Of a DNA stretch of 33,184 nucleotides, positions 16,331 through 23,890 are shown piece after piece. Origin of the DNA: Flavobacteriales bacterium (lineage in GTDB: Bacteria > Bacteroidota > Bacteroidia > Flavobacteriales > Flavobacteriaceae); the NCBI GenBank assembly GCA_027039975.1, contig JALWFE010000072.1, positions 1-33,184 on the forward strand. The letters run 5' to 3'. The notes under the pieces are model-generated. The model did not search any database, had not been told where the DNA came from, and saw only the letters and a program-made list of their open reading frames with translations. How positions within the stretch are numbered: the stretch's first letter is position 1; every line of letters starts with the position of its first letter. The position numbers were made by a program, and so were the translations under genes.

Positions 16331-16513
16331 GATCTGTCTTAAAAGTTTATTCTGAAATTAATAAATTGCAAAATATCTTTTATCGATTTATCAAAATCAT
16401 AAACAGCACCAAAGGTGCATAATAAAAAATACGTTTCTTTTGATACAAACCCTGTATCGAAGTAACCCGGGGTGTAAGTTCAATTGGTAAATGCAACTTT
16501 TAAGTATTTATCG

Positions 16514-16521
16514 TAAATTTG
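16514..16521 (+). promoter_or_regulatory. -7 promoter element of the DUF3352/MORN-like gene
   Basis: TAAATTTG matches TAnnTTTG, 22 bases before the ATG at 16543. A TTG lies at 16484-16486 but is farther than the usual spacing. Confidence 0.4.
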
Positions 16522-16542
16522 AGCCAATAATAAATCCTTGTT

Positions 16543-18738
16543 ATGAAAAAGAAATTTGTTTTTGCCGTTATTTTTTTGATTGTTGTAGCCGGTGGTTGGT
16601 TCGGCTATAAAAGTATGCAATCCGGTACGCAACGCCATTTGATAAGCATTCTGCCCGAAGATGCTGTTTATATATTGAAAACCAATGAATTGACAGATGC
16701 TTGGAAAGAAGTCTCACAAACCAATATCTGGAAACATTTTATTAAGACCAAAGGCTTTGAATACTTGCAATCCGTTGATACTTTACTCAATAACAACTTG
16801 CTCGACAATAAGGTTTCCAAAGTGATTTTTAATAACCGCCCGACAGCTATGGCAGCTTATGTGACAAGCGCTACGGATTATGATTTTGTTTATGTGGTTG
16901 ATTTACAAAAATCCGAGTATATCAAAAAAATATTGAACCGGATTTTGAAATTGAGCGGTTCGTATAAAGTCGTGAAATTGTCTTATAACCAAACCAAAGT
17001 TTATAAACTTATCAATAAAAAAACACCGGAAGATACCGTTTTTATTATTGCGGTTGATAATTTGTTAATTACTTCGTTTTCTTATAAATTGATAAAAAAA
17101 GTGTTAGATGAGAAGAACAAAAATCATTGGCTGGAACGTCCCGGTTTTCAAAAAATTGATGACGAATTGGGGGACGGTTTGGTGCAATTGTATTTGAATT
17201 ACAAGGCCTTACCTCAATACTTACGAATTTATTTTACCGATCTGTCACAGGATACTCAAAAAATGATTCAAGATTTGGATTTATCGGGCTTTGATATCAC
17301 ACACGATGAAGAACGTATCAGGTTGGAAGGTTTGACATTATTGGATTCTACGCGGTCCTATTTGAACGGTATGCTGGATATTAAACCGGGTAAAATAACT
17401 TCTTATGATGTGGTCAGCAATGAAACGGCTTTGCTGACAGCTATCGGTTTTAAGGATTTTGACATGTTTTATCAAAGTTTGCTCAACAGTTATACCGGCA
17501 AAAACAAATCTAAACGGGTGGCATATCGTCAAAATATCAAAAAGTTGGAAAAGTTTTTGAAAATAGATTTGCAAACCGACTTATTCGATTGGATAGGTCA
17601 AGAAATTTCATTGGTAAAAATGCGTTCGGACAACCGCCAGCGTCCTGCCGATATGCTTTTGTTAATTCAAACAAATGATACGGATGATGCCCGTGAGGGA
17701 TTGACACATATTACCAACCAAATCAGAAAACGTTCGCCATTCAAATTTAAAACATACCGATACAGAAATTTTGAAATCAATTATTTACATCAAAAAAATT
17801 TTTTTAAAACCATTTTGGGCGATATGTTTGCCAAAATAGAAAAGCCTTACTATACATTTATAGAAAATTATGTCGTATTCAGCAATTCGGAGCAGGTACT
17901 CAAAAGTTTTATCGATGATTATATTACCGGTAATACGTTGTCGCATAACGAGGATTTTGTGAATTTTAAAGATGAGTTTAACAACAAATCCAACGTATTG
18001 ATATACTTGCATATGCCTAAACTTTACGATATAATACATCAATCTTTGACGAAAAACGGCCGGCAGTCCTTAGATGAAAAGAAAGATTTGTTGTTGAGTT
18101 TCAGCAGGATAGGTTTACAGTTGGTCAGCAAAGGAGAGCATTTTAAAAGTTTATTGGTGATTGACCACGACGAAAAAGCTTTGCAAAAAGAATTAGCCGC
18201 CCGTATGGCCAAGAAAACGGATAAAAGTATTCACAACCGTTTTGTGGAAGATTTGCAATTCAAAATCTTTTTTCCCGACAGCTTACAAATAGCCGACGGT
18301 AAATACAAACAATTTTATCAAGACGGTAAAACATTGAAAGTGGAAGGACAAGTCAAAGACAACTTACCTTATGGTATTTGGAGAACGTATTATGAATCGG
18401 GTAATTTGCAAAGTGTGGCTAATTATGACGAGGGGGAAGTGGATGGTGATTTTTATTACTATTTTGACAAAAAACCGCGTAAATTGATGATTCAAGCACA
18501 CTTTGACCACGATTTGTTGGACGGTGAATATGTGGAATACTGGGAAAACGGCGCTATAAAAGCTAAACTGCACTACAAAGACGGCAAACTGCACGGTGAA
18601 GCTTTGTATTATTTTCCTACCGGACAACTCAAAATCAAAGGTAAATACCGTAAAGGCGAGAAAAAAGGTAAATGGTTGTTTTACAACAAAAAAGGCGAAG
18701 TTACCGGTAAAAAACGTTATTCGGGATTTTTGTTTTAA
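16543..18738 (+). CDS. Membrane-anchored DUF3352-like protein with C-terminal MORN-type repeats
   Basis: 731 residues. An uncleaved signal anchor (4-24, FVFAVIFLIVVAGGWFGY) puts the bulk outside the cytoplasm. Residues about 35-560 look like a DUF3352-type ectodomain: ILPEDAVYILKTNEL near 36-50, PTAMAAYVTSATDYDFVYVVDL near 106, and two related-looking halves of alternating strands and helices. Residues about 585-731 form at least five MORN/YwqK-like units of roughly 23 residues, for example GIWRTYYESGNLQSVANYDEG, GEYVEYWENGAIKAKLHY, GEALYYFPTGQLKIKGKY and GKWLFYNKKGEVTGKKRY. The YwqK-type repeat is common in Bacteroidota surface proteins and its function there is mostly unknown. The domain names are by eye. 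folA starts about 50 bases later and may share the transcript. Confidence 0.65.
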   Translation: MKKKFVFAVIFLIVVAGGWFGYKSMQSGTQRHLISILPEDAVYILKTNELTDAWKEVSQTNIWKHFIKTKGFEYLQSVDTLLNNNLLDNKVSKVIFNNRPTAMAAYVTSATDYDFVYVVDLQKSEYIKKILNRILKLSGSYKVVKLSYNQTKVYKLINKKTPEDTVFIIAVDNLLITSFSYKLIKKVLDEKNKNHWLERPGFQKIDDELGDGLVQLYLNYKALPQYLRIYFTDLSQDTQKMIQDLDLSGFDITHDEERIRLEGLTLLDSTRSYLNGMLDIKPGKITSYDVVSNETALLTAIGFKDFDMFYQSLLNSYTGKNKSKRVAYRQNIKKLEKFLKIDLQTDLFDWIGQEISLVKMRSDNRQRPADMLLLIQTNDTDDAREGLTHITNQIRKRSPFKFKTYRYRNFEINYLHQKNFFKTILGDMFAKIEKPYYTFIENYVVFSNSEQVLKSFIDDYITGNTLSHNEDFVNFKDEFNNKSNVLIYLHMPKLYDIIHQSLTKNGRQSLDEKKDLLLSFSRIGLQLVSKGEHFKSLLVIDHDEKALQKELAARMAKKTDKSIHNRFVEDLQFKIFFPDSLQIADGKYKQFYQDGKTLKVEGQVKDNLPYGIWRTYYESGNLQSVANYDEGEVDGDFYYYFDKKPRKLMIQAHFDHDLLDGEYVEYWENGAIKAKLHYKDGKLHGEALYYFPTGQLKIKGKYRKGEKKGKWLFYNKKGEVTGKKRYSGFLF

Positions 18739-18790
18739 TAAAAAATATTCTTTATAAACATTGTAATTGACAGTAAATTTATATGGATAT

Positions 18791-19345
18791 ATGAATCAAT
18801 TAACCGACAACAATCCGGCTATCAGTATCATTGTAGCTATGGGACGGCAAAATCAAATCGGTTTAAACGGTACAATGCCGTGGCACTTGTCAGATGATTT
18901 AAAAAATTTTAAAAAACTGACAAGCGGTCATCCGGTGATTATGGGGCGTAAAACATTTGAGAGTATAGGTAAAGCTTTACCTGAGCGGTTGAATTTTGTA
19001 GTAACCTCAAATCCGGAAAATATTCAAGCATACAATGTTTGTCCGGTATCAAGTTTGGAACAAGCCGTCAAACAAGCGGCTTTGACCGGCAAAGAAATTT
19101 TTATCATAGGTGGTGCAACTATTTACAAACAAAGTTTGGATATAGCCAACAAATTGATTATCACACACGTTGATTATAACGGAGACGCCGATACATATAT
19201 GCCGGAAATTGATTGGAAAAAATGGAAAATAGTTGATAAACAATCTTTTAAGAAAGATGAGCGCAATGATTATAATTTTGAAATTGTTACTTACCTGAGA
19301 AACCCGGCTGGTCCGATAAAAAAGAATAATAATGGCATATTATAG
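18791..19345 (+). CDS. folA: Dihydrofolate reductase
   Basis: 184 residues from the ATG at 18791; an in-frame TTG at 18767 would add eight residues not seen in the family. It reduces dihydrofolate with NADPH. Visible motifs: AISIIVAMGRQNQIGLNGTM then PWHLSDDLKNFKKLT, with Asp of the PWHLxxD stretch as the proton donor site; HPVIMGRKTFESIGKALPER; and EIFIIGGATIYKQSL for cofactor binding. The family's terminal strand DYNFEIVTYLR is complete. The last 14 bases overlap the start of a decayed recX copy at 19332, suggesting that folA-recX was once an overlapping operon pair. There is no thymidylate synthase nearby. Confidence 0.93.
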   Translation: MNQLTDNNPAISIIVAMGRQNQIGLNGTMPWHLSDDLKNFKKLTSGHPVIMGRKTFESIGKALPERLNFVVTSNPENIQAYNVCPVSSLEQAVKQAALTGKEIFIIGGATIYKQSLDIANKLIITHVDYNGDADTYMPEIDWKKWKIVDKQSFKKDERNDYNFEIVTYLRNPAGPIKKNNNGIL

Positions 19346-19528
19346 TATTGACGAAGTTAAACAAAAAATAGCAAGATATTGTGCTTATCAGGAACGCTCG
19401 CATTATCAAGTGGAGAAAAAGTTGCGGGAGATTTGCCGGATAAAACGTCGTATCAAGCCAAACAAAAAATAGTACGGTATTTGATGCAAAAGAGGTATAG
19501 GTATGAGGAATTTGGGGATGTTTTATCA
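19332..19528 (+). pseudogene. Decayed recX copy with an internal deletion
   Basis: The first 101 bases, from ATG 19332 to 19432, align base for base in position with intact recX 20629-20729, giving MAYYSIDEVKQKIARYCAYQ for MAYYSIDEVKQKMARYCAYQ. The copy then jumps to TTGCCGGATAAA, which in the intact gene begins at 20983. Thus 253 bases are missing, not a multiple of three, so the frame breaks and stops shortly after (TAG at 19469-19471). The C-terminal part (LPDKTSYQAKQKIVRYLMQKRYRYEEF) remains readable in another frame to about 19520. Third-codon differences between copies are frequent, so the duplication is not brand new. The start overlaps folA. Confidence 0.85.
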
Positions 19529-19540
19529 GATTTTTTTTAT

Positions 19541-19576
19541 AAAAAAACAGGCGGAAAATTTTCCACCTGTTTTTTA
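19541..19576. terminator. Strong bidirectional rho-independent terminator
   Basis: AAAAAACAGG-C-GGAAAATTTTCC-A-CCTGTTTTTT is an almost perfect palindrome of about 34 bases: long stem, GGAAAATTTTCC core, A-run on one side and T-run on the other. It separates the folA-side transcript from the opposing outer-membrane-protein gene (19593-20054, minus). Confidence 0.85.
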
Positions 19577-19592
19577 AAAAGTTGTTTGGTTA

Positions 19593-20054
19593 TTATAAAT
19601 TAAATAATAAACCTGCTGAAAGTCCGAAGCCTCCCATCATGTATTTAGCTTCACCATAGAGTTTCATGCTATCTGATAAGCCGTAAGTTGCTCCAAATCC
19701 GGCAGTAAGACCAGCACCACCAACAGAAATACCATAACCTCCGCTGCTAGCAGAAAGTTTCAAATAGTGAACACCCAAAATAGGATAGTAATTCAAAGCT
19801 TCGGGATCTCCTAAATTATAGTGTCCATCAACACCAAATAACATCATTGAAATTTTAGTACCTGCGTAATTTCCACTATTCATAAAATAATCAAATGATG
19901 GTGAAACGGAAATTGCATCAGAAATGCCAAAATCTGCTTTTAATTCAACAGCTGTTCCTCCTGAAAGAAAAACTCCAACACCTACAGAGGTTTGAGCTTT
20001 AATATTAGACATTGCAAATAAAGTAAATAATACAATAAATAATCCTTTTTTCAT
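19593..20054 (-). CDS. Small outer-membrane beta-barrel-type protein
   Basis: 153 residues with a signal peptide MKKGLFIVLFTLFAMSNIKA and likely cleavage at AQ-TS. The mature chain is a run of short amphipathic strands rich in Gly, Ser, Tyr and Phe: VELKADFGISDAISVSPSFDYF, KISMMLFGVDGHYNL, YYPILGVHYLKLSAS, GGAGLTAGFGATYGLSDSMKL, KLYGEAKYMMGGFGLSAGLLFNL, ending in an aromatic-hydrophobic residue pattern (F-N-L) expected for barrel insertion. It resembles OmpX/porin-like families of about eight strands. Function is unknown. It lies on the opposite strand between the two recX copies, so it may have arrived with the event that split folA from recX. A perfect -7 box lies at 20138-20145. Confidence 0.75.
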   Translation of the reverse strand: MKKGLFIVLFTLFAMSNIKAQTSVGVGVFLSGGTAVELKADFGISDAISVSPSFDYFMNSGNYAGTKISMMLFGVDGHYNLGDPEALNYYPILGVHYLKLSASSGGYGISVGGAGLTAGFGATYGLSDSMKLYGEAKYMMGGFGLSAGLLFNL

Positions 20055-20137
20055 AATAATAAGTTTTTAGTTAATAATCGATTTTGCCTACTCCTTTTTT
20101 TTATGTTGGTTTTTCGGCTTATTCCCAACTCTGATGA

Positions 20138-20145
20138 CAAATATA
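20138..20145 (-). promoter_or_regulatory. -7 promoter element of the barrel-protein gene
   Basis: Minus strand reads TATATTTG, a perfect TAnnTTTG, about 84 bases ahead of the ATG. The leader would be about 75 bases and includes a TTTTTTTT-rich stretch; no riboswitch was recognised. Confidence 0.45.
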
Positions 20146-20518
20146 ATAAATAATTTTAAATAGAATATGAATTTTCACTTTTTTTAGAAAAAAAGAACTA
20201 TTTATATACCACCTAAAAATTTAAATTGACAATTTTTCTTTATAAATATGCTTTTTAAAACTAGATTTTGTTATTATTTAATTAACAAATCACGAAAATG
20301 GTATTAATATTTAATTTTGATTCTACAAAAATAATCATCATTTGAAACTGATTTTTAGTAATTTGTTGAAAAAATAACAAAACTATCCTTACCATTTTTT
20401 ATGGTTTTTATTTATCAATGGCATTCAATCCTGAATACTTTGTAATGTTACCCGCTAAAAATGAGTGTTTTAAAACTTTTATTTTGCTGTTTGATTTTTT
20501 CTTTGTATTTTTCATCTG

Positions 20519-20587
20519 AAAAGTGATGTTTAAAATGTTCGTTTTTTGTTTTTAACACCTTAAAAATAAACATTTTACATCACTTTT
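20519..20587. repeat. Imperfect inverted repeat upstream of recX
   Basis: Left arm 20519-20539 (AAAAGTGATG-TT-TAAAATGTT) and right arm 20569-20587 match after reverse complement except for two extra T in the left arm. The spacer is 29 bases. It ends 41 bases before the recX ATG, so it could be an operator, a transcript hairpin, or the trace of a mobile piece. Confidence 0.6.
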
Positions 20588-20628
20588 TATAATTTTATTT
20601 TAGATTTTTAAGCTAAAAATAGACAATA

Positions 20629-21081
20629 ATGGCGTATTACAGTATTGATGAAGTCAAACAAAAAATGGCGCGATATTGTGCCTATCAAGAGCGTTCGCAT
20701 TATCAAGTGGAGAAAAAGTTGCGGGAGATGGGCATGATTCCTGAAGCGGTTGATGCTGTAATGTTATTTTTAATTAAAGAAAACTTTTTGAATGAAGAAC
20801 GGTTTGCGCACGCTTATGTGCGCGGTAAATTTTACCAAAAACAATGGGGCAAACAAAAAATCATTCAAGGTTTGAAACAACATCAAATCCATTCTAATTT
20901 GATTACCAAAGCTTTAAGTGAAATTGATGAAACGGATTATCAAAAAACCATAAAAAATTTAATAGAAAAGAAAAGCCGGCAATTGCCGGATAAATCTTAT
21001 CAAAACAAGCAAAAAATTTCCCGGTATTTGATGCAGAAAGGCTATAAATATGATGAATTTGCCGGTATGTTGTTTGGGTAG
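20629..21081 (+). CDS. recX: RecX family regulator of RecA
   Basis: 150 residues, the normal length. RecX binds RecA filaments and limits their activity. The three-helix repeats are visible: AYYSIDEVKQKMARYCAYQERSHYQVEKKLREMG (1-34), the central AVMLFLIKENFLNEERFAHAYVRGKFYQKQWGKQKI (about 43-78), which holds the family hallmark D/N-E-x-R-F-A-x-x-Y-V-R, and ISRYLMQKGYKYDEFAGML at the end. ATG 20629 fits the start of the deleted copy at 19332. The gene is now about 1.3 kb from folA, with its own upstream inverted repeat. It faces the protease gene with a 10-base gap, and the hairpins at 21086-21112 may end both transcripts. Confidence 0.9.
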   Translation: MAYYSIDEVKQKMARYCAYQERSHYQVEKKLREMGMIPEAVDAVMLFLIKENFLNEERFAHAYVRGKFYQKQWGKQKIIQGLKQHQIHSNLITKALSEIDETDYQKTIKNLIEKKSRQLPDKSYQNKQKISRYLMQKGYKYDEFAGMLFG

Positions 21082-21091
21082 AAGGCTGTTT

Positions 21092-22354
21092 TTACAGTTG
21101 TTTTAACAACTCCACCTTCTTTTCGTGGTATTCGGCTTCGTTAATCAGCGCCATATCATATAATTCTTTAAGTTTTTTGAGCTTTTCTACGATGTTGTCG
21201 TCACTGCGTTTTTTGCTAATGGCGTCTTCTTTGAATTGTTGTGCGGTATTTTCTGATTTTTTTATAATTTCCACCGGATCTTCATCGAGTTTTTTACTTT
21301 CGATAGACATTTCACAACCGAAACGGTCTTTAAAAAAATTGTCCATTTCGTCAGCTTTCAAAATCAATTCTTTCAAATATTTTTTTATTTCGTCTCTTCG
21401 TCCGGAATAAATATCTGACAAATGTGTACGGTATGAGATATAAATTTTGTTTTTGTAAATGGCCAGTTGATAAGGCGGCACGGGATTGGAGGTAATATAT
21501 GTGAGCAAATCGTTCAAATCTCCTTTGGGTAATTGGTTGAGTGGTGATACGGCAAACAAATAGTCTTTATCAAAAGTAAATATTCTTACCAGTGCCGAAC
21601 CTTGGTGAAATTCCCAATAATCCCTTCCAACACGGCAAAGCACGGGATTTTGTCCTAGTTCTTTTAAGGCTTCTTCGGTAAACATAGCAAAATGAGAAGG
21701 TTCGAATTCTTCAAAAACATCCGGATTGATTTTGGCACCGCAATAAGGACAAAATCCGGTTTCTTTTTCTATATAATTACCACAGGAATTACATTTTACA
21801 CGGAATTTATCATCGTTAAAATTAAAATCGTTGATTTCTTTGATAACATCGGTATGTTTGATGCCAAATCCAACATTGTCGGCTTTTGTAAATTTTGAAG
21901 TGGTTACCGCCACCAGATAACCGTCTTCGTCGAGCATAGGACCGCCGGAATTGCCCGGATTGACAGCGGCATCGGTTTGAACATAATTTTTTCCGTTCAT
22001 TGGTTGGTTAGCCGAGGACACAATACCTTCGGTAACGGTAAAAGGCATACCGAACGGAAAACCGTTGATATACACTTTTTGCATATCGGTTACTTGTCTG
22101 TCCGGGTCTAAACGGATAGTACCCGGCCGGTCTTTTAAGGCATCGACTTTTAAAAAAGCCAAATCCACTTCGGGATTGGCCATAACTACGTGAGCTATGT
22201 AGCGGTCCTTGTTGTGATCTTCTACCGCTACGGTTTTACTCCCTTCTACAACGTGATAATTGGTAATCACAAAGTCGTGACCGGCCACTTTAAAACCTGT
22301 TCCGCTTCCGGAAGGAGTAATGATTTTATATATGGAATTTTTATATTCTTTCAT
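21092..22354 (-). CDS. Cytoplasmic trypsin-like protease with zinc ribbon, YbjN-like and SHOCT segments
   Basis: 420 residues with no signal peptide or membrane helix. Residues 1-180 are an HtrA/trypsin-type domain with the full triad: H34 (VITNYHVVEG), D64 (PEVDLAFLKV) and S136 (VNPGNSGGPM). There is no PDZ domain. A four-Cys zinc ribbon follows (C188, C191, C202, C205; CNSCGNY ... FCPYCGAK). Residues about 222-345 have a two-layer look like YbjN or type III chaperone folds (DYWEFHQGSALVRIF, YQLAIYKNKIYISYR). Residues 389-418 are a SHOCT-like helix pair (IVEKLKKLKELYDMALINEA). The upstream gene, which also seems to have a YbjN-like domain, is 24 bases away. The substrate is unknown; regulated proteolysis inside the cell is inference. 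Start at 22354 is the first ATG and leaves a compact N-terminus. Confidence 0.8.
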   Translation of the reverse strand: MKEYKNSIYKIITPSGSGTGFKVAGHDFVITNYHVVEGSKTVAVEDHNKDRYIAHVVMANPEVDLAFLKVDALKDRPGTIRLDPDRQVTDMQKVYINGFPFGMPFTVTEGIVSSANQPMNGKNYVQTDAAVNPGNSGGPMLDEDGYLVAVTTSKFTKADNVGFGIKHTDVIKEINDFNFNDDKFRVKCNSCGNYIEKETGFCPYCGAKINPDVFEEFEPSHFAMFTEEALKELGQNPVLCRVGRDYWEFHQGSALVRIFTFDKDYLFAVSPLNQLPKGDLNDLLTYITSNPVPPYQLAIYKNKIYISYRTHLSDIYSGRRDEIKKYLKELILKADEMDNFFKDRFGCEMSIESKKLDEDPVEIIKKSENTAQQFKEDAISKKRSDDNIVEKLKKLKELYDMALINEAEYHEKKVELLKQL

Positions 22355-22378
22355 AATTATCCGTTTAATATTGTCTGT

Positions 22379-23554
22379 TTAACCAAATAATCTTGCAAAA
22401 AAACCTTTCTTTTTATTGTTGTCCGGTTTCGGATTGATTTCTTTATTCAACATTTTATAAAAAACTTTTGCCAACCGGGGTGCCGCTTTTTTTGGTGTCA
22501 CACCAGAAACGGCTTCCAACACTTCATAAATTTCTTTTTTATAACTTTCTTCCAAATTATAATCGTATAATAACATTAAAAACAGATATGTCAAATAATA
22601 CGACAAATCCAAATTATCGCCTTTTTTTTCAATATTTTTAACGTTTTCCAGACTTTTTTTCAGTCGGTCGGCAATGATTTGTTCATTGCTTCGCAGCCGA
22701 AGTGAAATCAATTGGTCGGCGTGATAGATGTTTTTCATTATATCTTCCCGGGGCTTTTCCATCAATTTTTTCATAAAATTGGCACCTTTATCCAAACGGT
22801 ATTTAAAATCGGTCAGCCAATCCCTCATCAAATCAATAATTTCATCCAGATCGGTACGCAGTTTGCCGTTTACATAAGGCATATTGGCAATTTTTAAAAA
22901 TGAGATGATTAAAAGATCCCAAATATAGTTTTCCAAGCGTTTTTCTTTAAAATAACGGGAATAGTCTTTGTAATCTTCAAAAATATCTGAAATTTGTTGC
23001 CAAACTATGTCTTTTTCTCCGGGGGTCAACTTCGTATATTTGGGTTTAAAGATAAATGCGGCATTATAATTTTCCACAAATACATCGTCATATTTGTCGG
23101 CAAACACAGCGACATTTCTGATGATATCGTATAATTTGTTAGGTTGTGCCAAATCAATAGGCATTTTATATTCAAAATGTAACTCGTTGTTTTTTAGGTG
23201 AATTTGTTCCAATCGCAAGGAAGTAAAATTTACTTCGGCAACTCTGCGCAATAAGGCGACCCGGTTGGTTTGCTCGTCAATACGCAAAAAGGGAGCGTTG
23301 ATACTGAAATTTGTATCCGTAATTTTGATATGTATTTCGGCTGACCCTTGCATTTGTGTGATTTCAATTACGTCTTTTTTAAAATCTTCTTCATTGATTA
23401 AGTTCGAATTGATGTATCTGATGACATTGAGGACGGCTTGTTTAAAGCGTTTTTCATCAAAGTCTTCAACGGCTTTATGCCAATATTTTTCGTTGGTTAC
23501 GTGGTCGTTGATTTTGGCAATAGGCCTGACGTATTTGGGGAGAACGTGTTCCAT
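22379..23554 (-). CDS. YbjN-like helical protein, partner of the protease
   Basis: 391 residues, not recognised as a named family. Residues about 70-170 read like a YbjN/chaperone fold: IHIKITDTNFSINAPFLRID, VALLRRVAEVNFTSLRLEQI, NELHFEYKMPIDLAQPN, LYDIIRNVAVFADKYDDVFV. Residues 180-370 are mostly helical, with an aromatic helix NYIWDLLIISFLKIANM near 215 and DLSYYLTYLFLMLLYDY near 315-331. The C-terminus is a short basic, aromatic tail (KKKGFFARLFG) of a kind that could touch membrane. No signal peptide, so cytoplasmic. It is first in a two-gene unit with the protease; a shared fold suggests that the two proteins bind each other. No perfect -7 box was found (TATTTTTA near 23573 is closest). 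Confidence 0.65.
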   Translation of the reverse strand: MEHVLPKYVRPIAKINDHVTNEKYWHKAVEDFDEKRFKQAVLNVIRYINSNLINEEDFKKDVIEITQMQGSAEIHIKITDTNFSINAPFLRIDEQTNRVALLRRVAEVNFTSLRLEQIHLKNNELHFEYKMPIDLAQPNKLYDIIRNVAVFADKYDDVFVENYNAAFIFKPKYTKLTPGEKDIVWQQISDIFEDYKDYSRYFKEKRLENYIWDLLIISFLKIANMPYVNGKLRTDLDEIIDLMRDWLTDFKYRLDKGANFMKKLMEKPREDIMKNIYHADQLISLRLRSNEQIIADRLKKSLENVKNIEKKGDNLDLSYYLTYLFLMLLYDYNLEESYKKEIYEVLEAVSGVTPKKAAPRLAKVFYKMLNKEINPKPDNNKKKGFFARLFG

Positions 23555-23743
23555 AGAGTTTTTAATTTGAGTTTGTAAAAATAAGAATTTTATTTTTCAA
23601 ATTTGTAAAAAGGGCTTTGTAGTTAAATCCACCACCTTGGACGAAAGATAAACTTGATATTAAAATAGCGACGAGGGTTAAGATTGATTTTGAAAAGCCC
23701 TGTTGTGTTTCTAAAACTTAATGGGCTGAGGTTGAATGGCACC

Positions 23744-23849
23744 TTGTCATTCCGATAAAACTATTATGACGTAGGAGTAAAAGTAACGAAGAATCTGGAT
23801 TTCACCTCACTCTCCCGACAAAAACCGGAATATTCGTTCGAAATGACAA
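23744..23849. repeat. Dispersed repeat with TTGTCATTCCGA inverted ends
   Basis: Ends TTGTCATTCCGA (23744-23755) and TCGAAATGACAA (23838-23849) are inverted repeats with one mismatch. The interior contains GAATCTGGATTTC. A relative with the same ends occurs at 32421-32511. It occupies the middle of the 336-base gap 23555-23890, which holds no gene I can support. Confidence 0.6.
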
Positions 23850-23890
23850 TAAAATTCTTACCGTGATTTATCAATAAAGTCATTTGATTC

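Larger units (their letters stand above)
20055..20628. other. 574-base AT-rich gap between the barrel protein and recX
   Basis: No gene is supported here. It holds the barrel-gene promoter on the left, a long A/T-rich stretch with ATTCA-ATCC-TGAAT near 20424-20437, and an imperfect inverted repeat (20519-20587) just before recX. Unlike most other gaps in this window it contains neither the GGTCAC palindromes nor the GTGGAAAG repeats. Confidence 0.5.

Noticed and set aside
16440-16500. Possible tRNA, because of hairpins and GTTCAATTGG
   Set aside because: No acceptor stem, anticodon arm or TTCGANTCC T-arm could be built.
18767-18790. Upstream TTG start for folA
   Set aside because: It adds eight residues outside the family and lies at a TTGACA-like stretch; ATG 18791 gives the usual N-terminus.
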